In this document: positions 42,476 to 52,065 of the stretch, piece after piece
How the letters are laid out: each line of letters begins with the position of its first letter
How positions within the stretch are numbered: position 1 is the stretch's first letter
Assembly: GCA_011525805.1 (NCBI GenBank)
Contig: WYBR01000109.1
Location: 124,001 to 188,000 of the forward strand
From: Vicinamibacteraceae bacterium
GTDB taxonomy: Bacteria > Planctomycetota > Phycisphaerae > Phycisphaerales > UBA5793
Reading direction: 5' to 3'
DNA length: 64,000 nucleotides
The notes under the pieces: generated by a model
Told to the model about the DNA's origin: nothing
Seen by the model: only the letters and a program-made list of their open reading frames with translations
Databases searched by the model: none
Program-made: the position numbers and the translations under genes

Positions 42476-44746
42476 ATGAACGCCACTCTTCGTCTTGCGT
42501 GCGTCGCGGCGGCGCTTGGGGCGTCGGAAGCGATCGCCTTCACCGCGCCGCCGACCGTCGTTGTCGATCGCGACAACGTCGAGATCACCCAGTCGTGCAT
42601 CATCGAGGTCGGCGCGGCCGTGATCTCCGACGCGGACGGCAACGGAGTAATTCACATCAAAGCGGATGGGATCACGGTCGAGTTCTCCGCCGATCGCGCC
42701 AGGCGCGAACTCTACGGCGCGCCGGAAGGCACGCCCTGGGATGAGATCACCGGCATCGGAATCGTCATCGACGGCCATCGAGACGTGACGATCCGCGGCG
42801 CGCACTGCCACCGCTACAAGGTCGGCATCCTTGCACGCGATGCCGACGGGTTGACGATCGAGAACTGCGACGTGGCCGGCGGCTTTTCGCAGCGCCTTCG
42901 TTCGACGCCCGCGGCAGAGGACGGCGCCGACTGGCTCTTCCCGCACCACAACGACAACCGCGAATGGGTCAACCAGTTCGGCGCGGGCGTCTGCGTCGAG
43001 CGATCGAGCCGCGTCACCGTCAGGGGGACGTTCGCGCGCCAGCGGCAGAACGGCATCATCCTCGACCGCGTGACCGACTCGCGCCTCTTCGACAACGACT
43101 GCTCTTTCCTCTCCGGCTGGGGGCTGGCGATGTGGCGCTCCAGCGACAACGTCATCACCCGCAACGCCTTCGACTTCTGCGTGCGCGGCTACAGCCACAT
43201 GATCTACAACCGCGGACAGGACTCCGCGGGCATCCTCATGTTTGAGCAGTGCAGCGGCAACGTGATCGCGGAGAACTCGGCGACGCACGGCGGGGACGGG
43301 TTTTTCGGATTCGCCGGCCGCGAAGCGCTCGGCGACGCCCCCCCGCGCGAAGGCATGTCGGAGGAGGAACTGGTCGCCTTCTGCGCCGGGAAGGGCAACA
43401 ACGAGAACCTCCTCGTCGGCAACGACTTCTCCTACGCGCCAGCGCACGGCATCGAGATGACTTTCTCCTTCTCCAACCGGTTCATCGACAACCGGCTCGT
43501 CGAAAACGCCATCTGCGGGATCTGGGGCGGGTACTCGCGGCACACCACCATCGCCCACAACACGATCATCGGCAACGGCGAGATGGCCTACGGCCTCGAG
43601 CGCGGCGGCATCAACATCGAGCATGGCGCCTTCAACCACATCGCCCACAATACCTTCGAGCGCAACAAGTGCGGGGTCCACCTCTGGTGGGACAACGACG
43701 AGCAATTGCTCAAGTCGCCCTGGGCGATGGCGAACTACTCCGCCTTCGGATCGCAGAGGAACTCCGTCATGTTCAACACGTTCAACGGCGATGCGCTGGC
43801 CATCCACCTCCGCGCGGCCAAGCCCAACTACATCGGCGAGAACACGTTCCGGAACGTGCAGAAGGAGATCGAGGCGGATGAGGAGAGCCTGCCCGTCGAG
43901 GAGCCCTTGATGGCGATCCACGTCGAGCGGCCGAACTACCCCGTCTACGGCGAGACGCGGCCGGTGGGCGCGCGAGCCCACCTGCGCGGCCGGGACAAGA
44001 TCATCATGCACGAGTGGGGGCCCTGGGATCACGAGTCCCCCCTCGTGCGGCTGAGCAGAGCAACGGGCCGCTGGCATCAGTATGACGTGCTCGGCGCCGC
44101 CGCCCCGGTGCGCGTCGGCGCCGCGCCGCCGGGAGTCGCGGTCGAGATCGATGAGCCGGCAGAGGGGCGACACGCCCTGCTCGTCAAGGCCGAGCGCGAC
44201 GGCGTCTGCGCCTACTCCATCCCCGTCGCCATCGGCGAGGAGTACCGCACGACCATCACCGGCACGATCATCCGTGCGACGTGGGATGTTACCTTCTTCA
44301 AGTGGGAGCGTGAGAAGACCGACCCGCGCGACAATCTCGATGCCTGGCGGGCGCTGGCGACGGGACCGACGGCGGTGAAACTCTCGACCGACTCGCTCAG
44401 TTTCCCCTTCGCCATGGGCGGGCCGAAGGATGTGCCCGGTCTGCCGCAGCGCCAGGGGCTCGCGCCGCTGGGCGGCGATCTCTTCGGGACCATTGCCCGC
44501 ACCCGCCTGCCCCTCACCGCCGGCCGCTGGCGCCTCACGACGCGCAGCGACGACGGCGTGCGCATTACGCTCAACGCCCCGGGCCACATCGACACGCGCG
44601 TGATCGACAACTGGACGTGGCACGGCCCGACGGTGGACCGCGCCGAATTCACCCTCGCCGCCGACGCCGAAGTGGACCTCCTCATCGAGCATTTCGAGAT
44701 CGACGGCTACGCGGTGCTCGAGTTCTCGATCGAGCGAGTGGAGTGA
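42476..44746 (+). CDS. Secreted right-handed parallel beta-helix protein with a C-terminal PA14-like domain
   Basis: A 756-residue exported protein. A signal peptide ends near SEAIA. Residues about 40-470 form a NosD/pectate-lyase-like parallel beta-helix, visible as repeating N-x-I/F and G-x-V units, for example NGIILDRVTDSRLFDNDC, SNRFIDNRLVENAICGIW, HTTIAHNTIIGNGEMAYG and NHIAHNTFERNKCGVHLWW. About residues 470-620 form a linker and beta-sandwich. The last 70 (GRWRLTTRSDDGVRITL and EVDLLIEHFEIDGYAVLEFSIE) match the PA14 carbohydrate-binding fold. It may act on or bind polysaccharide, but catalytic residues are not recognisable. ATG 42476 is supported by a -10 hexamer five bases upstream. 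Confidence 0.8.
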   Translation: MNATLRLACVAAALGASEAIAFTAPPTVVVDRDNVEITQSCIIEVGAAVISDADGNGVIHIKADGITVEFSADRARRELYGAPEGTPWDEITGIGIVIDGHRDVTIRGAHCHRYKVGILARDADGLTIENCDVAGGFSQRLRSTPAAEDGADWLFPHHNDNREWVNQFGAGVCVERSSRVTVRGTFARQRQNGIILDRVTDSRLFDNDCSFLSGWGLAMWRSSDNVITRNAFDFCVRGYSHMIYNRGQDSAGILMFEQCSGNVIAENSATHGGDGFFGFAGREALGDAPPREGMSEEELVAFCAGKGNNENLLVGNDFSYAPAHGIEMTFSFSNRFIDNRLVENAICGIWGGYSRHTTIAHNTIIGNGEMAYGLERGGINIEHGAFNHIAHNTFERNKCGVHLWWDNDEQLLKSPWAMANYSAFGSQRNSVMFNTFNGDALAIHLRAAKPNYIGENTFRNVQKEIEADEESLPVEEPLMAIHVERPNYPVYGETRPVGARAHLRGRDKIIMHEWGPWDHESPLVRLSRATGRWHQYDVLGAAAPVRVGAAPPGVAVEIDEPAEGRHALLVKAERDGVCAYSIPVAIGEEYRTTITGTIIRATWDVTFFKWEREKTDPRDNLDAWRALATGPTAVKLSTDSLSFPFAMGGPKDVPGLPQRQGLAPLGGDLFGTIARTRLPLTAGRWRLTTRSDDGVRITLNAPGHIDTRVIDNWTWHGPTVDRAEFTLAADAEVDLLIEHFEIDGYAVLEFSIERVE

Positions 44747-44761
44747 GAGCCGCGAATCGCG

Positions 44762-44798
44762 AGCCGAAGCCCAAGTTCGTTGAACGTGGGCTTCGGCT
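44762..44798. other. Perfect 12-bp hairpin abutting a promoter
   Basis: AGCCGAAGCCCA and TGGGCTTCGGCT pair perfectly, and the loop adds a GTTC/GAAC stem. The right arm ends on the first base of the -10 hexamer TACCAT (44798..44803). It could terminate the upstream gene or act as an operator. Confidence 0.5.
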
Positions 44799-44803
44799 AC
44801 CAT
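44798..44803 (+). promoter_or_regulatory. -10 hexamer of a leaderless promoter (rsuA-type gene)
   Basis: TACCAT ends seven bases (TGCCCCC) before ATG 44811. Confidence 0.5.
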
Positions 44804-44810
44804 TGCCCCC

Positions 44811-45632
44811 ATGCCGCGACGCCGTCCAGATCGTCCCTTTGCCGACAAGTCACGGGGCGTCCGCATTCAGAAGGCGCTCGCCGAGGCGGGAGTCGACTCG
44901 CGCCGCCACTGCGAGGAACTCATCCACGAGGGGCGCGTCCGGGTGAACGGGGAGGTGGTGAAGGACCTTCCCGCCTGGGTGAATCCCGAAGTGGACCGGA
45001 TCGAGGTCGACGGCCGGCCGATCCGGCGGCGCAAGGCGTCGCGCCCCGCCGACCGCTACTACATCATGCTCAACAAGCCGGCCGGCGTCGTCTCGACAAA
45101 CCGCGACCCCTACGGCCGCACGCGGGCCATCGACCTGGTCTCGCTTCCGGACCATCCCCGGCTTTTTTGCGTGGGGCGGCTCGACGCCGACGCGAGCGGC
45201 CTGCTCCTGCTCACGAATGACGGCGAACTGGCGAACCGCCTCACGCACCCGCGCTATGAGGTGCCACGGACCTACGAAATCGCCGTGAAGGGCGGCCTCG
45301 ACGAGGCGGGGGTGGAGTCGCTCCAGCGGGCCGTCGGGCAGCGCGACCGCACGCGGCCCAAGGCGCGGCGCGCGGAGGGCGTGCGCCTCAAACTGCTCAA
45401 GCGCGACCGGGGACGGACGCATCTGCTGCTCGAACTGCGCGAGGGACGGAACCGGCGGTTCGAGCCGATCATGGCCGCGCTTGAGCATCCCGTGCGCAAA
45501 GTGCGGTGCGTGGCGCTGGGGCCGGTGAAACTCAGCGGCGTGGCCGTCGGGCAGTGGCGGCCGCTGCGCGCTGCCGAGGTCGGCGCCTTGCGCCGCGCCG
45601 CCGGCATCCAGCGCGCGGGCTCGGCGAACTGA
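44811..45632 (+). CDS. RsuA/RluB-family rRNA pseudouridine synthase
   Basis: A 273-residue pseudouridine synthase. The N-terminal S4 RNA-binding domain is RIQKALAEAGVDSRRHCEELI and GRVRVNGEVV. The catalytic core includes YIMLNKPAGVVST and GRLDADASGLLLLTNDGELAN, where the second D is the nucleophile. A later RNRRFEPIMAALEHPVRKVRC matches the conserved R-rich RluB/RsuA segment. RluB-type enzymes modify 23S rRNA at U2605 and RsuA 16S rRNA at U516; the sequence does not separate them, though the length and Arg-rich body favour RluB. Convergent with the LysM gene. Confidence 0.9.
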   Translation: MPRRRPDRPFADKSRGVRIQKALAEAGVDSRRHCEELIHEGRVRVNGEVVKDLPAWVNPEVDRIEVDGRPIRRRKASRPADRYYIMLNKPAGVVSTNRDPYGRTRAIDLVSLPDHPRLFCVGRLDADASGLLLLTNDGELANRLTHPRYEVPRTYEIAVKGGLDEAGVESLQRAVGQRDRTRPKARRAEGVRLKLLKRDRGRTHLLLELREGRNRRFEPIMAALEHPVRKVRCVALGPVKLSGVAVGQWRPLRAAEVGALRRAAGIQRAGSAN

Positions 45633-45675
45633 CTTCGCGGCCGGCCCCGCCGGCGCGCCGCGCGACGCCGTGAAT

Positions 45676-46383
45676 TCAATCCGCCGGCTTCTGGTAGGGA
45701 GGGATGACCAGTTCCCATCCGATCTGCAATTCCGTGCCGTTCTTGAGCAGGTCGCGGTTCGCTTCGGTGATGAGCGTGTGCAGCGACCCGTTGCCGTACA
45801 CGCGGGCGGCGATCTTCCAGAGGCTGTCGCCGTCGGCGACGACGTACTTGGTGCTGCGCGTCAACCGGCGGAGTTCCTCGGTCGGGATGCCCTCGACCCG
45901 CGCGCCGCGCGGCGGGAGGCGAAGCGTCACTCCGGCCTTGAGTTTGAGCGGATCGACGAGCGGATTCTCGTAGGCGATGAGCACCCACTTCGCCTTGGAG
46001 CCGAACCACTCCACCGCGATCGACTCCATCGTGTCGCCGCGCTCGACGACGTAGGGAGTCGTGGGAGGCGGCGGGGGAATGGGATCGCCGCCCTCGTCGA
46101 CACCGGCCTGGTCCGCGCCGGCGCCCTGCGGGGCGGAATTGCCCTCCGCGGGCGCGCCGTTCGTCTTGTCCTCGGAGAGGACGGTTGGCGGATCCGTCCC
46201 GTTGCCGATGCTCCCGGCTGAGTCATCCGGGCTGCGGCCGATTGAGTCGGTTTCGAGGATGGTCAGGCCGCCGTCCGGCGCAGCGTCTTCGCGGGCGATC
46301 GGGGCGAAGAGCAGGTAGTAGAGCACGACCCAGCCCGCGAGCAGGAGGAGGAGGAGAATGCCGATGCGGCTTGTTCCGGTCAT
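45676..46383 (-). CDS. Membrane-anchored protein with two LysM domains
   Basis: A 235-residue protein with one N-terminal transmembrane helix (about residues 6-26), an acidic/Pro-rich linker (about 30-108) and two LysM modules that bind peptidoglycan or chitin-type N-acetylglucosamine polymers. The first is YVVERGDTMESIAVEWFGSK (from about 111) ending TLRLPP; the second is YVVADGDSLWKIAARVYGNG (from about 183) ending ELVIPP. It lies 81 bases downstream of secDF on the same strand and could be co-transcribed. It may tether the envelope to peptidoglycan. Confidence 0.82.
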   Translation of the reverse strand: MTGTSRIGILLLLLLAGWVVLYYLLFAPIAREDAAPDGGLTILETDSIGRSPDDSAGSIGNGTDPPTVLSEDKTNGAPAEGNSAPQGAGADQAGVDEGGDPIPPPPPTTPYVVERGDTMESIAVEWFGSKAKWVLIAYENPLVDPLKLKAGVTLRLPPRGARVEGIPTEELRRLTRSTKYVVADGDSLWKIAARVYGNGSLHTLITEANRDLLKNGTELQIGWELVIPPYQKPAD

Positions 46384-46464
46384 GCGCGCGTCTCCGCACC
46401 GGGTCTGGTCCCGCGCGTGGCGGGCGCCCGTCCCGGCTTCATCTTATCGGCGCCGCCGGTCAGA

Positions 46465-49400
46465 TCACGCCTTGCTCGCCGCAGCCGGGCTCTTCTTGCC
46501 CGTGCGGTGCGTGAGGACCATCGGCGACGCCACGCCGATCGAACTGTACGTGCCGACCATGATGCCGCAGAGCATGGCGAACGCGAAGGGCCGGATGCCG
46601 GTGCCTCCCTCGAAGTACATGATCACCAGCGCCAGCAGCGTCGTGCCCGAAGTGAGCAGCGTGCGGCTGATCGTCGAGTTGATCGAGCGGTTGACGACGT
46701 CGGCGGTGGCGAGGGCGAGTTTGCCGCGGTTCTCGCGGATGCGGTCCATGACGATGATCGTGTCGTTGAGCGAGTAGCCGATGATCGTCAGCAGCGCCGC
46801 GATGACGCCCATGTCGATCTTGAAAGGCTCGATGAGCAGCACGCGCCCGAAGACCGTGTTGTAGACGTAGTGCGTGAGGCTCAGCAGGCCGAGCGTGACG
46901 CACACGTCGTGGACGAGCGCCACCACCGCGGCCGCCGAGTACCGGAACGAGCCGAACCGCACCCAGATGTAGGCGAGAATGCCCAGCAGGCTCAGGCCGA
47001 TCGAGACCAGCGCTGTGGCGCGGAACTGCTCCGCCACCGTGGGCGAGATGGTCGTGATCTGGTCGAGCGTGGGCGGCTCCGTGAGCGCGCTGCGAATCAG
47101 GTTCCATTCGCGGTCGGCGACAAGCGCCTTCCAGCGGTCGGGGTCGTCGTAATAACTGACGCCTCCGACCGAGCCGTCCACGACGACCGCGACTTCTGAG
47201 TACAGCGCCGAGCCCTGTGCAGGCGCTTCCGCGGCGCGCGTGATGCCGACGATGGTGGAGGTGCGGCCGAGCAGCGCCTCGAACTCGGGGCTGCGGCGCT
47301 TGATGTCCAGCCGCCGGCGGATGTCGTCGACCGACATCGGCGGGTCGATGTTGTTCAGCACGACCGCCACTCCGCCGCGGTAGCGCCGGACGTTCGTGCG
47401 CACCGTGGGTCGGTTGATGTCCTCGCCGAGCGCATCGCTGAGCACGGGATAGACCGGAGGCGCCTCGTCGGCGGAGAGGTCGGAGCCGTCAAACCGGACG
47501 ACGGGCGGAATGTCGAGGAGGTCGTCGAATGACTCGACGATCGCGCGCTCGACGACGTCCTGCTCATAGACCGTGGTCTTGATGACGAACGCCGAGCCGG
47601 CGAAGCCCTCGCCTTCAATCTCGTCGGCGTTGAGGTTGAAGACGTTGACGGCGAGCAGGGCGCGGTACTGCGTCTCGGTCAGGTCGCCGGCGGCGAAGGC
47701 CTCGGCCGCATGGTCCTTGACGCGTTTCTCGACCTCGGCGCGGGGGAGTTTGATGGGTTGTCCGCTCTCGTCGCTGCGGAAAGAGAAGGTGACGGTCGTG
47801 CCGCCGAGAAACTCGGTGTCGAGCATTTCGCGCCAGGTCGCCCAGGTCAGGCTCAGGCCCGCCACGACGGCGACGGTGCTGAAGACGTACCAGAACTTGC
47901 GCATCGCGACCCAGTTGATGTCCGGGTGCAGCGCTCGGCCGAGGGCGGACCAGACCATCGGGAGCATGCTCAGGCGGTGGACCGTGCCGGTGGCGATGCC
48001 GACCTCGAAGATGGCCCGCGTGATGAACAGGGCGGTGAAGAGCGTCGAGACGACGCCGATGCCCAGCGTGATGGCGAAGCCCTTGACGTCCGCCGTCGCC
48101 GTGAAGCCGAGGACGAAGCAGACGATGAGGTTCGTCACGTTGCCGTCCACGATGCTGCTCATCGCCTTCTCGTAGCCGAGGCGCACCGCGGTCTTGACGT
48201 CGGCGCCCTTCTCGAGCTCCTCACGCATGCGCTCGTAGATGAGCACGTTGGCGTCGACCGCCATGCCGAAGGTCAGCACGACGCCAGCGATGCCGGGCAT
48301 GGTGAACGCGGCCTGGTTGAACGCCATGGCCCCGAGGATGAACAGGCCGTTGAACGCCAGCGCCACATCCGCGATCGCGCCGCAGCGGAAGTAGTAGAGG
48401 ATCATGAAGGCGGCGACGACGACAAAGGAGAGGATGCCCGCCTCAAGGCCGCGCTTCAGATTGTCCAGGCCCAGTTTCGGGCCGACCGTGTTCTGCGCGA
48501 TCGGCGTCTCAGTGAGTTGCGCCTGGAGCGAGCCGGAGTTGAGCACCTTGAGGAGGTACTCGATGTCCTTGTCGCTGAAGTTGCCGGTGATCTGCCCCTC
48601 GCTGCTGATGCGCGACTGGATCGTCGGCGCGGAGTAGACGCGGTCGTCGAGGACGATGGCCATGGCGCGGTCGATGTTGTTGCCGGTGAGTTGGGCAAAG
48701 AGCCGAGCGCCGCCTACGTCGAGGCTGAAGGAGACCGCGGGCTGCCCCGTGCGCGGATCCTGCGTCCGCCGCGCGCCGGTCAGTTTCCACTCGCCGCTGG
48801 TCTCGTCGAGCGAGCGCTGCGGCGTGCGGTAGAGGAGGATGTAGATCTTGCCGTCGAACTCCTCGACGATGAATCCCCGCGCGCTGAAGAACCCGACGGG
48901 TTCCTGGCGGAGGTAGGCGAGCGATCGATCGTCATCCGCCCAACTCTCGGGGTTGTCCACGGAGAACCAGCGGACTTCCTGCGACGATCCGGCCCCGGTG
49001 GGCCCGCGCTCGCGCAGTTCCTCGCGCAGGGCCTCGAAAGGCAGCGGGTCGGAGGAGCGGGCCGCAATGCGGAAGGACAGCACGCCCGCGCCGCGCAACA
49101 GCGCGATCAGGTCCTTCGGATCGTCGTAGCCCCGCGCCCGGCTGCGGTAGGCGTCGTACAGCGACACCGCCTGGTCGATCTCCGACGCCAGGGCCGGATA
49201 GGCGATGCGGAGGCGTGCGAGCGCCTCCTCGCGGATGCTCGGCCCCTCGATCGGCCGGCCCGTCGCCGCGTCGCGCTGCGAGCGCGGCTTGGCGTCGAGC
49301 GCGAGGACGCGCCGAATCTCCTCGATGTTCATGCTCGTGCGGAGGATCTCCTCGCGGACGGCCTCGAGTTCGGCGTTCGCTTCGGTCGCGGCCCGTTCGA

Positions 49401-50244
49401 GCGGCTCCTGGCGCAGGCGCCAGAGGGCCTCGACGCGCGGCAGTTCGTCGCGGGCGGCCTGGTGCGCGCGGCGGGCCGAGAGGTAAGCGTCGATCGCGGC
49501 TCGGGCGGCGGCCGCGTCCGCTTCCGGTTTGGCGGCCGTCAGCGCCGTGACGAGTTCCTCGATCGATGTGCGGAGGGTCTCCTCCGGCACGCTGATGTCG
49601 AGCGCGGAGAGTTTCAGGCCGTCGATGCCTGTCTGCTCGACGGCGTTGAGCGCTTCGTTCATGGCCTTGAGTGCGGCGTCTTCCGCGTCCCGGGCCGCCT
49701 CGATGGCCGCCTCGGCCTGCCGGTAGAGCGGCTCGTACTGGGCCTCGAGGCGCTGCACGCGGTCAAAGGCCTGGATCGCACTCTCGAGCAGCGGACGGCG
49801 CGCCGGGACCGCGGCACAGAGCGCCTCGATGCGCGCGGCCCGCTCGGCGGGGGCGAGGCGGAAGACCTCATCCAGTTCGTAGTCCTCGATCGCGTTCGCC
49901 ACCATCGAGTCGAGATGGGCGTCGAGCGCCTGGCGCGCCGCCTTGACCTCGGGCGAGGGCAGCGGCATCGAAATCTCGATCTGGTTCGTGCCCAGCGTCT
50001 CGATGGCGATGTCGTAGACGCCCGCCGGATCGACGCGCTCGCGCAGCACCGTCACCATCTGCGTGATCTCGGCGCTGGAGGGCTGTCGGCCGGTCTGCTC
50101 GTCGGGCTTGATGCCGTAGAGGATCGTCACGCCGCCGGCGAGGTCCTTGCCGAGTTTGAGTTTCTCGCGCGGCGGGTAGACCGCGTTGGCGCAGAGAATC
50201 GCGATCAGCAGGATGAGGACAAACTTCCACAGGTGGGTTCGCAT
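46465..50244 (-). CDS. secDF: Fused protein translocase subunit SecDF with a large insertion
   Basis: A 1259-residue fusion of SecD and SecF, the membrane components that use the proton gradient to pull exported proteins through SecYEG. The SecD part has RERVDPAGVYDIAIETLG and the later PxFSLDVGGARLFAQLT; the membrane motif is LTFGMAVDANVLIYERMREE. The SecF part begins with LDTEFLGGTTVTF and contains YSLNDTIIVMDRIRENRG. Between GTNQIEISMP and GAGVLSFRI, about 280 residues (about 98-375) form a charged coiled-coil-like insertion in the first periplasmic domain; other bacteria have only about 20 residues there. ATG 50244 was preferred to an upstream start at 50283. No Shine-Dalgarno is visible. 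It follows yajC. Confidence 0.93.
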   Translation of the reverse strand: MRTHLWKFVLILLIAILCANAVYPPREKLKLGKDLAGGVTILYGIKPDEQTGRQPSSAEITQMVTVLRERVDPAGVYDIAIETLGTNQIEISMPLPSPEVKAARQALDAHLDSMVANAIEDYELDEVFRLAPAERAARIEALCAAVPARRPLLESAIQAFDRVQRLEAQYEPLYRQAEAAIEAARDAEDAALKAMNEALNAVEQTGIDGLKLSALDISVPEETLRTSIEELVTALTAAKPEADAAAARAAIDAYLSARRAHQAARDELPRVEALWRLRQEPLERAATEANAELEAVREEILRTSMNIEEIRRVLALDAKPRSQRDAATGRPIEGPSIREEALARLRIAYPALASEIDQAVSLYDAYRSRARGYDDPKDLIALLRGAGVLSFRIAARSSDPLPFEALREELRERGPTGAGSSQEVRWFSVDNPESWADDDRSLAYLRQEPVGFFSARGFIVEEFDGKIYILLYRTPQRSLDETSGEWKLTGARRTQDPRTGQPAVSFSLDVGGARLFAQLTGNNIDRAMAIVLDDRVYSAPTIQSRISSEGQITGNFSDKDIEYLLKVLNSGSLQAQLTETPIAQNTVGPKLGLDNLKRGLEAGILSFVVVAAFMILYYFRCGAIADVALAFNGLFILGAMAFNQAAFTMPGIAGVVLTFGMAVDANVLIYERMREELEKGADVKTAVRLGYEKAMSSIVDGNVTNLIVCFVLGFTATADVKGFAITLGIGVVSTLFTALFITRAIFEVGIATGTVHRLSMLPMVWSALGRALHPDINWVAMRKFWYVFSTVAVVAGLSLTWATWREMLDTEFLGGTTVTFSFRSDESGQPIKLPRAEVEKRVKDHAAEAFAAGDLTETQYRALLAVNVFNLNADEIEGEGFAGSAFVIKTTVYEQDVVERAIVESFDDLLDIPPVVRFDGSDLSADEAPPVYPVLSDALGEDINRPTVRTNVRRYRGGVAVVLNNIDPPMSVDDIRRRLDIKRRSPEFEALLGRTSTIVGITRAAEAPAQGSALYSEVAVVVDGSVGGVSYYDDPDRWKALVADREWNLIRSALTEPPTLDQITTISPTVAEQFRATALVSIGLSLLGILAYIWVRFGSFRYSAAAVVALVHDVCVTLGLLSLTHYVYNTVFGRVLLIEPFKIDMGVIAALLTIIGYSLNDTIIVMDRIRENRGKLALATADVVNRSINSTISRTLLTSGTTLLALVIMYFEGGTGIRPFAFAMLCGIMVGTYSSIGVASPMVLTHRTGKKSPAAASKA

Positions 50245-50381
50245 GGGGCGTGGTTCCGAAACAAACGGCCGACCGTCTGGCATCCGGGGCGGTCGACCTG
50301 AGAAGAGCGGCCTGCCTCAGGCCGCTGAAGGACCGTAATGTCGCGCGGCCGCGGCGCCCGCGCCGCTGCCGCGCTCCGGGA

Positions 50382-50834
50382 TCATGACTTGCCGGACGCG
50401 TCGTCGCCCGCGCCCTCCGTGAGCACCTGCTGCACCGCCGACTTGGCGAAGCGCATCTTGACGTTGTTCGCCTCGTCCACCTTGAGGACGACTTCATTGT
50501 CCTTGATCTCCACCACCGAGCCAATCAGCCCGCCGATCGTCTGCACCCGGTCGTGGCGCTTGAGGGCGGCGAGCATGGCGTCGCGCTTCTTGCGCTCCTT
50601 GCGCTGGGCGGAACTGCTCGTCCAGATCATGAAGACCATGATGAGCAGGAGGGGGATGAGGATGATCCACTGCCCGCCGAAGGGGGAGGTGGACGTCGGC
50701 CTGGCCGCGCCGCCCGGCTGGGCGCCGGTCGCTTCGCCGCCGTCGCCGCCGGGAGTGAGCGGCCCGCCGCCGGGGTTGTCCGCCTGTCCGAGGAGCAGGC
50801 CCGTGAAATCTGGTTGCATGTTGTTCCAGTCCAT
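50382..50834 (-). CDS. yajC: Preprotein translocase subunit YajC
   Basis: A 150-residue single-pass membrane protein of the SecDF-YajC complex. The transmembrane helix is QWIILIPLLLIMVFMIW (about residues 54-71), followed by the conserved basic KERKKRDAMLAALKRHDRVQTIGGLIGSVVEI, which is the family signature. The preceding 50 residues are Gly/Pro-rich and longer than usual. It lies between tgt and secDF, the standard tgt-yajC-secD-secF order. Confidence 0.92.
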   Translation of the reverse strand: MDWNNMQPDFTGLLLGQADNPGGGPLTPGGDGGEATGAQPGGAARPTSTSPFGGQWIILIPLLLIMVFMIWTSSSAQRKERKKRDAMLAALKRHDRVQTIGGLIGSVVEIKDNEVVLKVDEANNVKMRFAKSAVQQVLTEGAGDDASGKS

Positions 50835-50900
50835 CCGGCGAATCGACGCCTTTTCTGCCTGCGGGTTCCACGCTCATTCACCGGGCCGCCGCGAGGCCGC

Positions 50901-52061
50901 TCAGGGCTCGGCGGCACCGCGATCGCGGCAGCGCAGAACCGGCCAATCGGCCTCGATGCGGCCCCAGTCATCATCCACCACGGCCCGGCGCAGGTCCGCC
51001 ATCAGCCGTTGAAAGTGGGCTATGTTATGCAGGCTGACGAGGATGGGACCAAGCATCTCCTCCGCCAGGAACAGGTGCCGCAGGTAGCCCCGGCTGAACC
51101 CGCCCCCGCACGCGGGGCAGCCGCACCCCTCCTCAATGGGACTCGCCTCGCGCGAATTGCAGGCGTTTCGCAGCCGCAATGGTCCGGAGCGCGTAAAGGC
51201 GTTGGCGTTTCGTCCGTTGCGCGTTGGCAGGACGCAGTCGAACATGTCCACCCCCGCCCGGACCGCCGCGACGATGTCCCACTCGTAGCCCACCCCCATG
51301 AGATAGCGGGGCCGATCGTCGGGAAGGAGGGCAGCGGTGTGCTCGACGACCCGCCGGATCTCCTCCGTGCCCTCGCCCACCGCGACGCCGCCGATCGCAT
51401 AGCCCGGCAGGTCGATTGAGCAGACCTGTCGAGCGCTTCTTGTTCGGCGATCAAGGTCGGTCCCGCCTTGCACGATGCCGAAGAGCGCCTGCTCGTCCGG
51501 CCGGCGGTGTGCGGCGGCGCACCTCTCGAGCCAGCGGATCGTGCGCTCCATCGCGATGTCGAGGCGCGCCGCGTGTGCCCCGCTTGCGTCTTCATCTCCC
51601 CCGCTCGGCGGGCAGTCGTCAAACGCCATGATGATGTCCGCGCCGAGTTCGTTCTGCACCTGCATCGAGCGCTGAGGCGTGAGTTCGACGAGCGAGCCGT
51701 CGATGATCGAGCGGAGCACCACGCCGTCGTCGCTGATGCGGCTGATGTCGGACATGGAAAAGACCTGGTATCCGCCGCTGTCGGTGAGGATGGGTCCATC
51801 CCAGCGCATGAAGCGATGCAGGCCCCCGAAGGACGCGACGACGTCGGAACCGGGTCGGAGCATGAGGTGGTAGGTGTTGCCGAGGATGACCTGCGAGCCG
51901 GTGCGGCGCACGAGTTCGGGCAGGAGGCCCTTGACGCTCGCCTTCGTCCCCACGGGCATGAAGGCGGGGGTGTCGAAGGAGCCGTGCGGCGTGTGGACGA
52001 CGCCGACGCGCGCCGCGCAGGACGGGGAGCGCCCCGTAATGTCGAATCGCAGCGCCGCCAT
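50901..52061 (-). CDS. tgt: tRNA-guanine(34) transglycosylase (queuine/preQ1)
   Basis: A 386-residue enzyme that exchanges guanine at tRNA position 34 for preQ1 on the way to queuosine. The first catalytic Asp is in ILTDSGGYQVFS, and the nucleophile is in FDCVLPTRNGRN. The substrate motif QVILGNTYHLMLRPG and the zinc site CGCPACGGGFSRGYLRHLF with a later His (LHNIAHFQRLM) are intact. It starts at ATG 52061, five bases after the stop of the rhomboid gene, so the two are co-transcribed. An open frame upstream to 52292 is antisense to nothing useful and was rejected. Confidence 0.95.
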   Translation of the reverse strand: MAALRFDITGRSPSCAARVGVVHTPHGSFDTPAFMPVGTKASVKGLLPELVRRTGSQVILGNTYHLMLRPGSDVVASFGGLHRFMRWDGPILTDSGGYQVFSMSDISRISDDGVVLRSIIDGSLVELTPQRSMQVQNELGADIIMAFDDCPPSGGDEDASGAHAARLDIAMERTIRWLERCAAAHRRPDEQALFGIVQGGTDLDRRTRSARQVCSIDLPGYAIGGVAVGEGTEEIRRVVEHTAALLPDDRPRYLMGVGYEWDIVAAVRAGVDMFDCVLPTRNGRNANAFTRSGPLRLRNACNSREASPIEEGCGCPACGGGFSRGYLRHLFLAEEMLGPILVSLHNIAHFQRLMADLRRAVVDDDWGRIEADWPVLRCRDRGAAEP

Positions 52062-52065
52062 AGCG

